64,000 nucleotides of DNA from Paradesertivirga superstes (GTDB lineage: Bacteria > Bacteroidota > Bacteroidia > Sphingobacteriales > Sphingobacteriaceae). The notes under the pieces are model-generated. The model was given only the letters and a program-made list of their open reading frames with translations, made no database searches and was not told the origin of the DNA. Positions 26,012 through 34,395 of the stretch are shown here, piece by piece; the first letter of the stretch is position 1, and each line of letters begins with the position of its first letter. The translations under genes and the position numbers were made by a program. The stretch lies in the NCBI RefSeq assembly GCF_037622515.1, contig NZ_JBBJCN010000003.1:186001-250000 (forward strand), read 5' to 3'.

Positions 26012-26072
26012 CTACTAAGTAACAAATAAAAATTATCAAATCAAAAGTTAATCTTTTACATTTAATGTAAAT

Positions 26073-26405
26073 ATGAAAGATCCTGAAATCTTAAAAATTG
26101 ATTCAATTGCTGTATTCCACTCTTCTCAAGTCAGTTATTCACTGATCACTAAACTAAATGAGGGGTGGGTACATTTTCTCGAAGGGGTGGCGATGGGGAC
26201 TAATGAAGGAAAATTCAATACTTCCATACCGCCTGAACATCTGTTTGATACTGATACCCTGAGTGATTCTATACTTTCTATTGATGAAACTATAAGAGAA
26301 GAACTGCAAGAGTTAATACAAGTATGTGCAGAGGCAGATTGCCGATATTTTCAGGTAGTTTTTGATGACTATGAAATCATATCTGAGGAAGAACCACAGT
26401 CGTAG
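26073..26405 (+). CDS. Hypothetical acidic protein, 110 aa
   Basis: No family recognised. The protein is small and acidic, without signal peptide, with a C-terminal helix (ETIREELQELIQVCAEADC) and a final strand-turn (RYFQVVFDDYEIISEEE). A dyad TTTACAT/ATGTAAA (26055-26071) sits directly in front of the ATG and could be an operator or a translational hairpin. It is transcribed divergently from the 136-aa gene, so both probably share the regulatory region 25859-26072. Confidence 0.6.
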   Translation: MKDPEILKIDSIAVFHSSQVSYSLITKLNEGWVHFLEGVAMGTNEGKFNTSIPPEHLFDTDTLSDSILSIDETIREELQELIQVCAEADCRYFQVVFDDYEIISEEEPQS

Positions 26406-26430
26406 ATCAAAGGTTTAGCACACTTAACAC

Positions 26431-26581
26431 CGTTATGGAGAATCACATAACGACCCAAAGTGATTATATTCACCTTCACTATTATTTAGGTTAAGAGGGG
26501 AAATCTCCTTTTGAAAATATACCCAAACTGAGAAATAGCAGTTTGTATTGAAATTAGGTCAAAGCGGGAATTCCCACTTTG
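26431..26581. repeat. Cluster of five dyads between convergent genes
   Basis: Dyads: CGTTATG/CATAACG (26431-26452), AAAGTGA/TTCACCTT (26457-26476), AGAGGGG-type (26493-26512), CAAACTG/CAGTTTG (26524-26545) and a near-perfect 22-bp palindrome CAAAGCGGGAATTCCCACTTTG (26560-26581; arms separated here only for reading). Centres are at about 26441, 26466, 26502, 26534 and 26570, so 25-36 bp apart. No coding frame overlaps. It could be a multi-hairpin RNA, a protein-binding array or an origin. Confidence 0.65.
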
Positions 26582-26622
26582 GGAATAATCCAAACCGTTA
26601 ATTTGCGGACTGCTCTAGAATG

Positions 26623-26925
26623 CTATTTAACTTCTTTTCTTTCTATAGATGTTAGATAAGTATGTCTTGTAGATGCCTTGGAAAGGATTTCTAATGTTAT
26701 TCGATCTAATCGGATACTTGAGGAGGTGGTTCCGTCTTTAATAGCCTTTAAATTGCCTTCTTTTATCCACCGATCTACAGTTCCCCGTCCATACTTTTTA
26801 TAAGCTTCATTTTTGGAAAGAAAAGGTTTTAAAATATTTAATTCAATTAGCGTACTCTTCGTTCCTAGCTCCACACAATCTGTCATAAGTTGTTTAAGCT
26901 GATTGAATTCCATTGTGATTAACAT
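26623..26925 (-). CDS. Small helix-turn-helix protein, 100 aa (paralogue of 24737-25036)
   Basis: The order is the same as in its paralogue: an N-terminal helix (FNQLKQLMTDCVELG), a HTH segment KNEAYKKYGRGTVDRWIKEG, a basic wing (LKAIKDGTTSSSIRLD) and an end HTYLTSIERK. The HTH resembles excisionase-type DNA-binding domains. It lies 51 bp after the tail-tip gene in the same direction and is likely the last gene of the long operon. A cluster of dyads lies just beyond its stop, mirroring the repeats beside its paralogue. Confidence 0.7.
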   Translation of the reverse strand: MLITMEFNQLKQLMTDCVELGTKSTLIELNILKPFLSKNEAYKKYGRGTVDRWIKEGNLKAIKDGTTSSSIRLDRITLEILSKASTRHTYLTSIERKEVK

Positions 26926-26976
26926 AAGCTTTTAAATAAAATCAGGTAGTAAGTTCTACCTGATTGATTATAGTGG

Positions 26977-29001
26977 TTATTTCTTTCGTATCAATTTAAA
27001 TAAATCATTATTAGGCGTTAGAAGCCCCCTGAACTCTTGTTCTTTGTTTTTTGCTACATCAACAGAAGCTTCCAAAATAAAAAGCTGAAACTCATTCCCG
27101 TTGAAAGTAAATTTAACAAAGCCTGTTGGAAATTTATTTAGTAAACTCAGGATATTTCTTGGATATGCAACAGTAAATGAAATTATGTAGGGTAAAAACA
27201 TTTTACCTGGCAAAGTCGACACATCTAAGTCCCCCCTCTCGCCTGTTCTTATCCCGTTCAGATCAACTGTAACAAGCTCCACATTCTTATCTGCTGACTG
27301 GAATATTATCTGCTTAGAATCCATCCTGTCAAGGATACTATGTAAATAATCCCCGTGACGTCTTAAGCACTGCTTAGGGCTTAGTTTCATATTAAACACA
27401 TAAGTAGTCGATATCACCCCGGCAACGCTTGTATAAGCCTCTGAGCGTTCAGGATGGTAGTACGTTTGTCCTGCTTCAACACCCGGCTTTAAGTAGATAA
27501 AAAACGTTGCGTTATCTGAATTTGAATCAGTGCTGTCTTTCCCTGATAAATTAATCCTGGTAAACTCTATTCCAAAACAATCGGCCCGATAAGGAGAAAC
27601 TAAATTAAGCTCTTTTTGAATACGTGTAACCGGCAAAGAATAAACCTGAGATGCGTTAAACTCATCTCTCCCGTTTAGCTCGTCATAATTCTGGTTCTGA
27701 TAGCCAATTTTAACTGAATTATAAACGAATTCGTTAGCAACTATTAGTGAGAAATCTTTAATGCTCCCAAGATTTGCAGCCAGTAAATTTGATTTATAAT
27801 AATAGGATTTACTTTCCAGTGTTGGTTTCCCGTTCTCAATACCAAATCCAACGTTTAATACGCTGTTCATTGCCGTAAAGAAATCCCTGAACGATGTTTT
27901 AAGCTTTGCCCCTGATATTTGCCTAATCGCATCCCCTGAAGTAATGGTTAATTGCTTCCATTCCTCCAGTAAAAAGCTTTGGGTTTCAATAGCAGACCCG
28001 TTCATTTTTTCAATTAGCTTATTAAAAACATATTTAGGACGTAAAGCTTTGCATTTAGAAGCTGGAGCCGGGGCGCCGAAAGAGCATCTTATAAGACCCT
28101 CATCAACTTTGAATATACCAGAAGTGCCACCAGGAGATGACGTAGTCACATAACCTACAGATAAAAACACCTTTTCACCAGGCACAATAGTAAAAGAATC
28201 TTGTTTTGTTATTTGGCTTCTAACGGTAGTGAACTCTTGTATAATCTGGGATTTAACCACCCCAGAGTTATTGACAATATTTATTCCCAGCCCTATCCTA
28301 TTAAACGCACCCTTCAATTCAAATTGATAATTGATATTTATCGCCTCCGATGATGTATTTTCTACAAACCATTTATCAGAAGTGGAATAATTAGGGGTCG
28401 CTCCTTCTCCAGGGAAGTTTTCCGCCTCTACTGCTTGCACTCCTACGGGATTAGTTAATAAATCCTCGAGTATGATCTCTAATCCTAAAAGGTAGGCTTG
28501 AAACCCTATGCCTCCAGTTATCGGCACTACAATATCCGTAAATGTCTGTTGTAATGGGATGCCTGGTAATTCAATTTCTATTGCTTCCGGAACATCTATA
28601 TCAATTTCATAAACAATGTTCTCATAGGCTTTAACTTTACTGCTAAGCCCTGTATCTATGACGTTTACCTCTACAATATTATCCCTATCTATAAAATTTG
28701 AAAAGTCTAGCCCACCTACAAAAATCACTTCGTAATTCCAGGTAAAAGTATTTAGTTGTTCAATCTTAAAATTAACCTCCGCTTCAAAAGAATCCTTATA
28801 AAATACCATTCTTAATAGTTCTGCGCTCTCTGGCGGAAACTGTAATGGCACTGACAAGCTTCTTAATAGGCCGAAATATGTTTCGTTTCTTAGCCATTTA
28901 ATTTCTGTTGAATTTTCCCATCCAACAGGGGCAAATTTTAATACGTGATCAGCTCCCTTGTATGTAAGAGTGTATCTGAATTTATCTGGTTGAACTCCCA
29001 T
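26977..29001 (-). CDS. Phage tail-tip/distal tail-like protein, 674 aa
   Basis: It follows the tape-measure gene with a TAATG overlap of 1 bp, the usual position of the distal-tail or tail-tip protein in tailed phages. The protein is beta-rich (FRYTLTYKGADHVLKF, FEAEVNFKIEQLN), with no signal peptide, no clear enzymatic motif and a C-terminal half containing YLKPGVEAGQTYYHPERSEA. The family is assigned by position and composition, because I see no sequence motif that names it outright. It is the last structural gene of the operon. No tail fibre gene follows. Confidence 0.65.
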   Translation of the reverse strand: MGVQPDKFRYTLTYKGADHVLKFAPVGWENSTEIKWLRNETYFGLLRSLSVPLQFPPESAELLRMVFYKDSFEAEVNFKIEQLNTFTWNYEVIFVGGLDFSNFIDRDNIVEVNVIDTGLSSKVKAYENIVYEIDIDVPEAIEIELPGIPLQQTFTDIVVPITGGIGFQAYLLGLEIILEDLLTNPVGVQAVEAENFPGEGATPNYSTSDKWFVENTSSEAININYQFELKGAFNRIGLGINIVNNSGVVKSQIIQEFTTVRSQITKQDSFTIVPGEKVFLSVGYVTTSSPGGTSGIFKVDEGLIRCSFGAPAPASKCKALRPKYVFNKLIEKMNGSAIETQSFLLEEWKQLTITSGDAIRQISGAKLKTSFRDFFTAMNSVLNVGFGIENGKPTLESKSYYYKSNLLAANLGSIKDFSLIVANEFVYNSVKIGYQNQNYDELNGRDEFNASQVYSLPVTRIQKELNLVSPYRADCFGIEFTRINLSGKDSTDSNSDNATFFIYLKPGVEAGQTYYHPERSEAYTSVAGVISTTYVFNMKLSPKQCLRRHGDYLHSILDRMDSKQIIFQSADKNVELVTVDLNGIRTGERGDLDVSTLPGKMFLPYIISFTVAYPRNILSLLNKFPTGFVKFTFNGNEFQLFILEASVDVAKNKEQEFRGLLTPNNDLFKLIRKK

Positions 29002-32000
29002 TATCTTTTTACACCCCTTTCATAGTCTTTCCAGTTGCCCGGCCTACTTGATTTATAACTTATACCTAACATTCTTGCTTCCTTTTGGGAAAGTATCGCT
29101 TTTTTAAGCTCATTAGTGCTATTCCTTTGAGCCTCTATAAGTTTACCTATGTCCACTTGCTGACCTCCCACATATTGAACATGGTCCGGCTTGGCTATCA
29201 TGCGCTTTAAATTAGCATTGCTAATAAATTGAGTTCCTTTTTCAACTATTCCGACCTCTGGAGTAGACTTTGTTAATGAGTATTTTCCATCAGGATCGAT
29301 TCTTAACTCCGTACCGTGTCCATATTCAGCAAGTCCGGTAAACCCCATTTTACCCCCTTTTTCAAACTTAGGTATTGGAGTAGCAAGAACCTTTGCAACC
29401 TGGGCAGCGCCAATAGCGGCGACCAAAATAGATAGTGGAGTTATGGCGCCATATTTCATCACATTCTCCGCCGTGAGCGCAATAATCCTTGCAATACTGG
29501 CAGCCTTCTCAAATCTGGCCCTTGAAATCTCCAGGGATCTTTGGCGTTTCTCTATGGCTTCCCGGTCAACTTGCGCCTTAGCTTCGATCTGAGCTATTTT
29601 AATGGCTTTTTCATCCTGAGTAAGAATCTGAGTTTCTAAAGCTTTCTTTTGCCTTTCTTCCTGCTTATCAATATCCTCCAGGGCTTTAGTATTCCGGGCT
29701 TCTTCTCTTTCAAACTGTGCCGCAACTAACTCTTCGCCTATCTCAAATAAGGCGTACGCAAGTTCTTTCTCTTTCTCTTTAAGTTCTTTTTTAGCCTGGT
29801 ATTCCTTTTCGGCATTCTCGATAGCAATCCTGGTAGTCAGATTAGAGGCTTCTATTTCCAGATCAGCTAACTTTTTAACATCAATCCCTAAAGCTCTATT
29901 CGTTCCTATTCCAAATTTTAGATTTTCCTCTTCAAGCTTAATCTCTTCTTTTAAAGCATCAATCTGAACTTGCAACCTATCTGAGGCGGCGGCTGATTCA
30001 ATATCATACGACTGCTCTCTATACTGTTTTTCTTTAATTAAGCCTTGTGCGTATTGCTCGCCTAAAGCGTTTAGCGCTTCCGAGCGATGCTGTTCAATCA
30101 GCCTTAATCTGTCTTGCCCGGCCTCCTGAATGAGAAGAATCTTAGCTTGTTCTGCATCTTCAAGATCTTTAGCTCCTTTTTTTAATCTTAACTCCAGCTC
30201 ATTTTCGGCAACTTCGGCGATATCTTTCTCTGTCCTATTTTTATCCCGCTGTATCTGGCTAATCTGGTTCGCCGATTCTTGGGCTATAGTCCTCTTTTTA
30301 GTTTCAGACAACCCAGCCTCAGTGAGCTGAATAGCTTGGCTGTTCCTGATTAAAGCGATTGAGGTTTTTTCGTAAATTTCAAGGGAATTCAATCTTTTTT
30401 CAAGGCTATTCTTTTCATCCTCATAGATGTTCTGAGCTGCTGTTTTTTGCGCTTCGAGATTTGCCTTTATAAGTTCTAATTGCTCTTTACGACTATTGTC
30501 AGTTTCATCCCCGTCGGCATTATCAAAAAAGTTAAATTTAAACTCCTTTGATATAGTTGCAGCCTCAGCCAGTAGCTTCGATGAAACAGATTGAATCGAG
30601 TTTACAATCTTATCAAATGCCGTTTTATTCTCTTTTACTTCACTATCTGCGGCTTCTTTTGATGCTTTAGATCTTGCTTTTGCCGCTGCCTGAGCTGCAG
30701 CACCATAAAGCCTTACGTTTTTAGCGCTATCCTGAGCTACCTTCTGTGTTTTTTTAATTTCTTTCTGCTGTTCTTCTTCAGCTTCAATAACATCCTTTGC
30801 CGCATCAGCTAAATCCTCGGCACTACTACTAATCACCGCCTGGGCCGCAGCTTTTAACAGCATCATTTTTATGTAAGAGGGAGCGTTTTTCTGCAAAGCC
30901 TTTTCTGCTTCGTCCAAAGACCCTACTTGTCCGGTAGTTTTTCCGATAGTTTCATTATATTGTTTTAAAGCGCCTTCTTTAGAGATAAATCCCTTTTTAG
31001 CAAGGTCAATAACATTCGTTAACTCAATGACATTAGAAACGGCTGTTTTGTATTCGCCGGACTTTAATCCCTCATTAAGGGCTTTTTGCTTCATGGAAAA
31101 TTCATCCATTGCACCTTTGCCTTTAAATAAGGTAGAAACAAAGCCGCCTATTTCTTTCCCATAAACAGTGAAAAGGGTAATCCCAATACTCAGGGCAGTT
31201 CCCCATGAAAGTACAGAACTTGTTAATTGGCTGAACAGTCCAGGCACCTTTTCGCCTTGTGCCCGTAATGCTTTAATCTCAACTTGCGTTTGTCTTATCT
31301 GGTCAAAGAATATTGGTAAGTTATTCGACAAGGCCATAAAGCCGGTTTGAACCGAATATGTAAATGCCGGGAATTCTCTGGTTAATTGATTGATCGAGTT
31401 ACCTAACCCGCTGAAGCCTCCTGCGTAATTCCCTACGTTTCGCTGGAATTTACCAAGTGGCTGCTCTATAGCATCTACTTGCTTTCTTAATGCCTGGACA
31501 TTTTTAGTTGCATCAATAAACTCCTTTGAGGTAACACCGAAAGTAACGCCTAAATCCATCGCCTCTTTTTCGGCTACGGATAAAGATTTGGCGAGCACAT
31601 TAAATGCCCGTGATTGCTCGGCTGTTCTTGCGGCCTGCTTTAAAGCGATCTGTTCGTCTTTAGCGATACGAGCTAAACTCCTTTGGTGGGCCTTTTCTGC
31701 CTGAGCCTCACGTTTGCTAATAGCATCAGATTCTTTTTTAAGAGATTGTTCACGTACTTGTTGCAGGTGTGTTTCTTGCAGCCTTATTTTTTGTTGTTTA
31801 GATTCTATTACCTGTAAAGCTTTTGTCACATTCTGCGTATTTATGATAAGCTCTTTATGCGTTTTAGAAGAACCAACAGAATTACTAGCCTTTATTCCTA
31901 AAAGTATAAATTCCGACAATTCACTTTTGGCTGCTTTTAAATCTGTAGTTAGTCTTTCAATCTGCTTAAACGCCTTTTCAGATACTAATTCATCAATAGT

Positions 32001-32015
32001 TTCATTCTTAGCCAT
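29001..32015 (-). CDS. Phage tail tape-measure protein, 1004 aa
   Basis: Tape-measure proteins set tail length and travel with the genome into the cell. Evidence here: length; coiled-coil, Lys/Glu/Gln/Ala-rich stretches (about 60-140, 520-800); the Bacteroidota tape-measure phrases EQPLGKFQRNVGNYAGGF (184-201) and FPAFTYSVQTGFMALSNNLP (215-234); a hydrophobic segment near 268-290; a second hydrophobic stretch near 845-880 and the typical FEKGGKMGF turn at about residue 884. It begins directly after the chaperone-like gene and overlaps the tail-tip gene by 1 bp. Multiplying length by 1.5 Angstrom per residue gives a tail of about 150 nm (inference). Confidence 0.88.
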   Translation of the reverse strand: MAKNETIDELVSEKAFKQIERLTTDLKAAKSELSEFILLGIKASNSVGSSKTHKELIINTQNVTKALQVIESKQQKIRLQETHLQQVREQSLKKESDAISKREAQAEKAHQRSLARIAKDEQIALKQAARTAEQSRAFNVLAKSLSVAEKEAMDLGVTFGVTSKEFIDATKNVQALRKQVDAIEQPLGKFQRNVGNYAGGFSGLGNSINQLTREFPAFTYSVQTGFMALSNNLPIFFDQIRQTQVEIKALRAQGEKVPGLFSQLTSSVLSWGTALSIGITLFTVYGKEIGGFVSTLFKGKGAMDEFSMKQKALNEGLKSGEYKTAVSNVIELTNVIDLAKKGFISKEGALKQYNETIGKTTGQVGSLDEAEKALQKNAPSYIKMMLLKAAAQAVISSSAEDLADAAKDVIEAEEEQQKEIKKTQKVAQDSAKNVRLYGAAAQAAAKARSKASKEAADSEVKENKTAFDKIVNSIQSVSSKLLAEAATISKEFKFNFFDNADGDETDNSRKEQLELIKANLEAQKTAAQNIYEDEKNSLEKRLNSLEIYEKTSIALIRNSQAIQLTEAGLSETKKRTIAQESANQISQIQRDKNRTEKDIAEVAENELELRLKKGAKDLEDAEQAKILLIQEAGQDRLRLIEQHRSEALNALGEQYAQGLIKEKQYREQSYDIESAAASDRLQVQIDALKEEIKLEEENLKFGIGTNRALGIDVKKLADLEIEASNLTTRIAIENAEKEYQAKKELKEKEKELAYALFEIGEELVAAQFEREEARNTKALEDIDKQEERQKKALETQILTQDEKAIKIAQIEAKAQVDREAIEKRQRSLEISRARFEKAASIARIIALTAENVMKYGAITPLSILVAAIGAAQVAKVLATPIPKFEKGGKMGFTGLAEYGHGTELRIDPDGKYSLTKSTPEVGIVEKGTQFISNANLKRMIAKPDHVQYVGGQQVDIGKLIEAQRNSTNELKKAILSQKEARMLGISYKSSRPGNWKDYERGVKR

Positions 32016-32016
32016 G

Positions 32017-32586
32017 TTAGTTATATTTTGAAAGGTTATACTTGTTCATTAATTCTACAAACCTGAAAAGGCTTATAGTTTTATCATCAATTGAATCCCC
32101 AATGAAATTTGATAAATCACTCAAGAGACTATAATAGCTGCTCGGATTTGGATCTGAATGTTGAGTACTTGGCTTATCTAAGTCTACAACGGCTGCTTTA
32201 ATAGCGTCAATTATCAGATTTAAATCCTGTTCTTTAGTTTGCTCGTTGTACTTGTAGTCATACCCCATTTGATTTATTGAATCGCATAATGCTGGATCAT
32301 AGCTTCTTTTAAGTGGCTCCGCTATTAATTCAATTATCTTGAGGTTATTATTTGACATAGAGATATTTTTTACTATTGCCAGTACACTTCCTTGCGTTGC
32401 TTCGCTTGCGATTGCAGAGAACTCATTTAAAATTGTTTGCCAGGCTTCTTCTAGTTGCACTGGAGACCCTTTCCCCATCAAAGATTTATCACCGGAGGTA
32501 AGTACTTTAATGAAGCTGTAAAGAGGCATTTCAGAACATGATTTATAATACTTGCCTTTGCCTGATTTGAAATTCCTTTTCGTCAT
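32017..32586 (-). CDS. Tail-assembly-chaperone-like protein, 189 aa
   Basis: The protein sits immediately upstream of the tape measure (1 bp gap), where tailed phages encode the tail assembly chaperone. Composition is helical, with MPLYSFIKVLTSGDKSL and a SPVQLEEAWQTILNEF segment typical of that region. Start: the ATG at 32586 is preferred over a GTG at 32628. No slippery heptamer for the classic chaperone frameshift was seen near its end. The assignment rests mostly on position, so moderate confidence. Confidence 0.55.
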   Translation of the reverse strand: MTKRNFKSGKGKYYKSCSEMPLYSFIKVLTSGDKSLMGKGSPVQLEEAWQTILNEFSAIASEATQGSVLAIVKNISMSNNNLKIIELIAEPLKRSYDPALCDSINQMGYDYKYNEQTKEQDLNLIIDAIKAAVVDLDKPSTQHSDPNPSSYYSLLSDLSNFIGDSIDDKTISLFRFVELMNKYNLSKYN

Positions 32587-32634
32587 AATATTTAAGTTTA
32601 AAGATGTTTTACTGTTAACCTTTTCCACGTATAG

Positions 32635-33568
32635 TTAAATGTGGAAAAGGTGCATACTTTGTGTTTTTGTAGTCGTGGAAATAGTGCATACTTTTACACT
32701 GCGCATTAATTGCAAATATTTAGTTTTCATTAGCGTCAAAACCAGTTCCTTGTCATTGGATATAGAGTACTTTGCGAGTACCTTATAAAACTGTATCCTT
32801 CGCTTATTTTTTTTTGCTTTGGTCCATAGTTTCCAATTTTGAGAGTTGATACACTCCAAATAAACCCTTTCCTCATTCCGGGTCAATTCGCTTTGTCTGA
32901 TATCTTCGTTATAAATGACCCCCTCTACTCTTTTAAATAAAATCTTGCGCGAGCAGTTCAATTGAAGAAGCATTTACAATATCAGCCAAGATTCTAATGT
33001 CTGCACTTTCAAATACTCTGCTTCGGAGGTATTTAACTTCTAGCCTAAGAATGTTTATCGGCTGTCGATATTGCTTAGACTTGTTATAAATCTTTATCCA
33101 ATAATCTGTACTATTAAAAGAAATGCCCTTATCATACCCTTTAAGATCATCTCTAACTATTGGCATACGTTCTTTACTAGAATGACTTATACACCTATCA
33201 GTAAACCTTTGAGGAGTAAATGGAGTATTTACATTTAGGCCAAATTCAAGCCCTGTGACAGCCATTTTTAATATACCCGTACCAAACTTGCTTCTTAAAT
33301 CTTCAATGACCTGCAGTAGCTGCATGAAGTCGAAATCATTATAATTATGCATCCCTTCATTGAAGTACTTGTGAAGGCTTCCAAATATGACCACCCGGCC
33401 TGTAGTGAAGAGTTCAAAGGTTAATCCCTGGTATTTTACCTTAATAGTGCCTAATACTTCCGCAGTATCATGATTATAGCCGGAAACTTTATTTTTCAAT
33501 ATAGGGGCCTTAAGAAGATCATGTAAAAAACTTAGCGATTTGGTTTCAAGCCTAATGAAGTCATACAT
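32635..33568 (-). pseudogene. Rolling-circle-type replication initiation protein, interrupted by a frameshift
   Basis: Residues 1-211 (33568-32933) read as a phage/plasmid replication initiator (VKYQGLTFELFTTGRVVIFGSLHKYFNEG, then DYWIKIYNKSKQYRQP and LRLEVKYLRS). The reading stops in LLAQDFI. A second frame (32973-32635) continues with KRVEGVIYNEDIRQSELTRNEERVYLE and SQNWKLWTKAKKNKRRIQFYKVLAKY, which is the usual C-terminal module of these proteins. The two frames overlap by 41 bp and join with a +1 shift at GATTTTATTTAAAAG. Either an indel inactivated the gene or frameshifting produces the full-length protein. Catalytic tyrosine not located. Confidence 0.6.
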
Positions 33569-33571
33569 AAA

Positions 33572-33703
33572 TTATCCCTTCTGAATAGGATCCAGTTCAC
33601 AGGCAAGCCTTAACACTTCCTTACAAAACCGCCTATTGATCTTGGCTTTGATTCTAATCACCTTCGCTTTTAACCTTGGAAGTTGATTTGTTGATCCTTC
33701 CAT
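33572..33703 (-). CDS. Coupled microprotein, 43 aa
   Basis: The frame opens with ATG overlapping the stop of the 101-aa gene (TAATG) and ends 3 bp before the rep start. The product is highly basic (KAKVIRIKAKINRRFCKE) and short. Tight coupling on both sides supports a real gene. No family recognised; a small DNA- or RNA-binding accessory of replication is possible. Confidence 0.5.
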   Translation of the reverse strand: MEGSTNQLPRLKAKVIRIKAKINRRFCKEVLRLACELDPIQKG

Positions 33704-34008
33704 TAGTTCTGTTCAAAAAGAGTTAATTGCTTTGGCCTAGAAAATAAATCAGGGTTTGTAGTATAAAAGCCGGCTAGGTGATTTGTGAACGGGCATCTAC
33801 CGACCTTATAAAGCTGTATTAGCCCAAGTTCTCTCATTTTGGCTACATATCTACAGATCGATGGCCTAAGCACCCCTGTGTAAACTTCTACCATTCTCAT
33901 AGTGGAAGGCTTTTCAAAGAAGGCGTCTCTAGTTTGTAGTAATTGCTTATGGAAATAATTACCTTTGGATTCTGAGTTCAAGGTATTTAAAGGAGTTGCG
34001 GCATTCAT
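33703..34008 (-). CDS. Winged-helix-like regulatory protein, 101 aa
   Basis: A small protein with a helix-turn-helix region (MRMVEVYTGVLRPSICRYVAKMRELGLIQL) and a wing (YKVGRCPFTNHLAGFYTTN). Its C-terminus ends in a SRPKQLTLFEQN tail. It overlaps the upstream excisionase-like gene by 4 bp and is coupled to the microprotein. Short HTH proteins at this point are typical of Bacteroidota integrative elements, where they support replication or excision control. Exact target unknown. Confidence 0.7.
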   Translation of the reverse strand: MNAATPLNTLNSESKGNYFHKQLLQTRDAFFEKPSTMRMVEVYTGVLRPSICRYVAKMRELGLIQLYKVGRCPFTNHLAGFYTTNPDLFSRPKQLTLFEQN

Positions 34009-34295
34009 GCTTTAACTCCTTTCTTTTTACTTACCTCAATAGCTTCCAACACTTTATTAAAATCATACCGGATGGAGCTTCCTACTTGAAGGAATGGGAT
34101 TTTACCTTTTTGCCTCCATCGGATTAAAGTTTGGATAGTTAAATCAAGTCTTTTGCAAAGCTCTTCACCTGTTATTACTTCAGCTTTAGGCGCCGTAGTG
34201 TGTGCTTGAAAGTCAGGAAAGAAACTCAACAATTCTTCCCTAAACATTTGCCTTACTTCAGGAGTTGTAAGGCTTGTTAAAAATACATTTTCCAT
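34005..34295 (-). CDS. Excisionase-like HTH_17 DNA-binding protein, 96 aa
   Basis: Contains the HTH_17/MerR-like phrase VITGEELCKRLDLTIQTLIRW followed by RQKGKIPFLQVGSSIRYDF, characteristic of excisionase-family proteins that bend DNA at attachment sites. It is first in the operon, with the AGGGT/ACCCT half-site cluster 57-81 bp upstream. It overlaps the next gene by 4 bp. It probably acts as directionality factor for the integrase and/or as regulator of the replication-tail operon. Confidence 0.75.
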   Translation of the reverse strand: MENVFLTSLTTPEVRQMFREELLSFFPDFQAHTTAPKAEVITGEELCKRLDLTIQTLIRWRQKGKIPFLQVGSSIRYDFNKVLEAIEVSKKKGVKA

Positions 34296-34351
34296 TATGT
34301 TCGATCATTTGTGAACACAAAAGAATATAGAAAAAAAGGGCATAAACAGTC

Positions 34352-34376
34352 AGGGTAACCCTAGGGTAACTACCCT
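34352..34376. promoter_or_regulatory. Operator-like cluster of AGGGT/ACCCT half-sites
   Basis: The segment contains AGGGTAAC twice (34352-34359 and 34363-34370), the palindrome CCCTAGGG (34359-34366) and a terminal TACCCT. It lies between the 296-aa gene and the start of the operon, so it is well placed to control the operon promoter. Confidence 0.55.
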
Positions 34377-34395
34377 AAATATTGCAAGATTATTT

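Noticed and set aside
25789..26025. 78-codon minus-strand frame
   Set aside because: It overlaps the start of the 136-aa gene and the structured leader, with no supporting motif.
26977..32586. Contractile tailocin or injection system
   Set aside because: No sheath, tube, baseplate or spike gene is present; only tail chaperone-like, tape-measure and tail-tip genes are seen.
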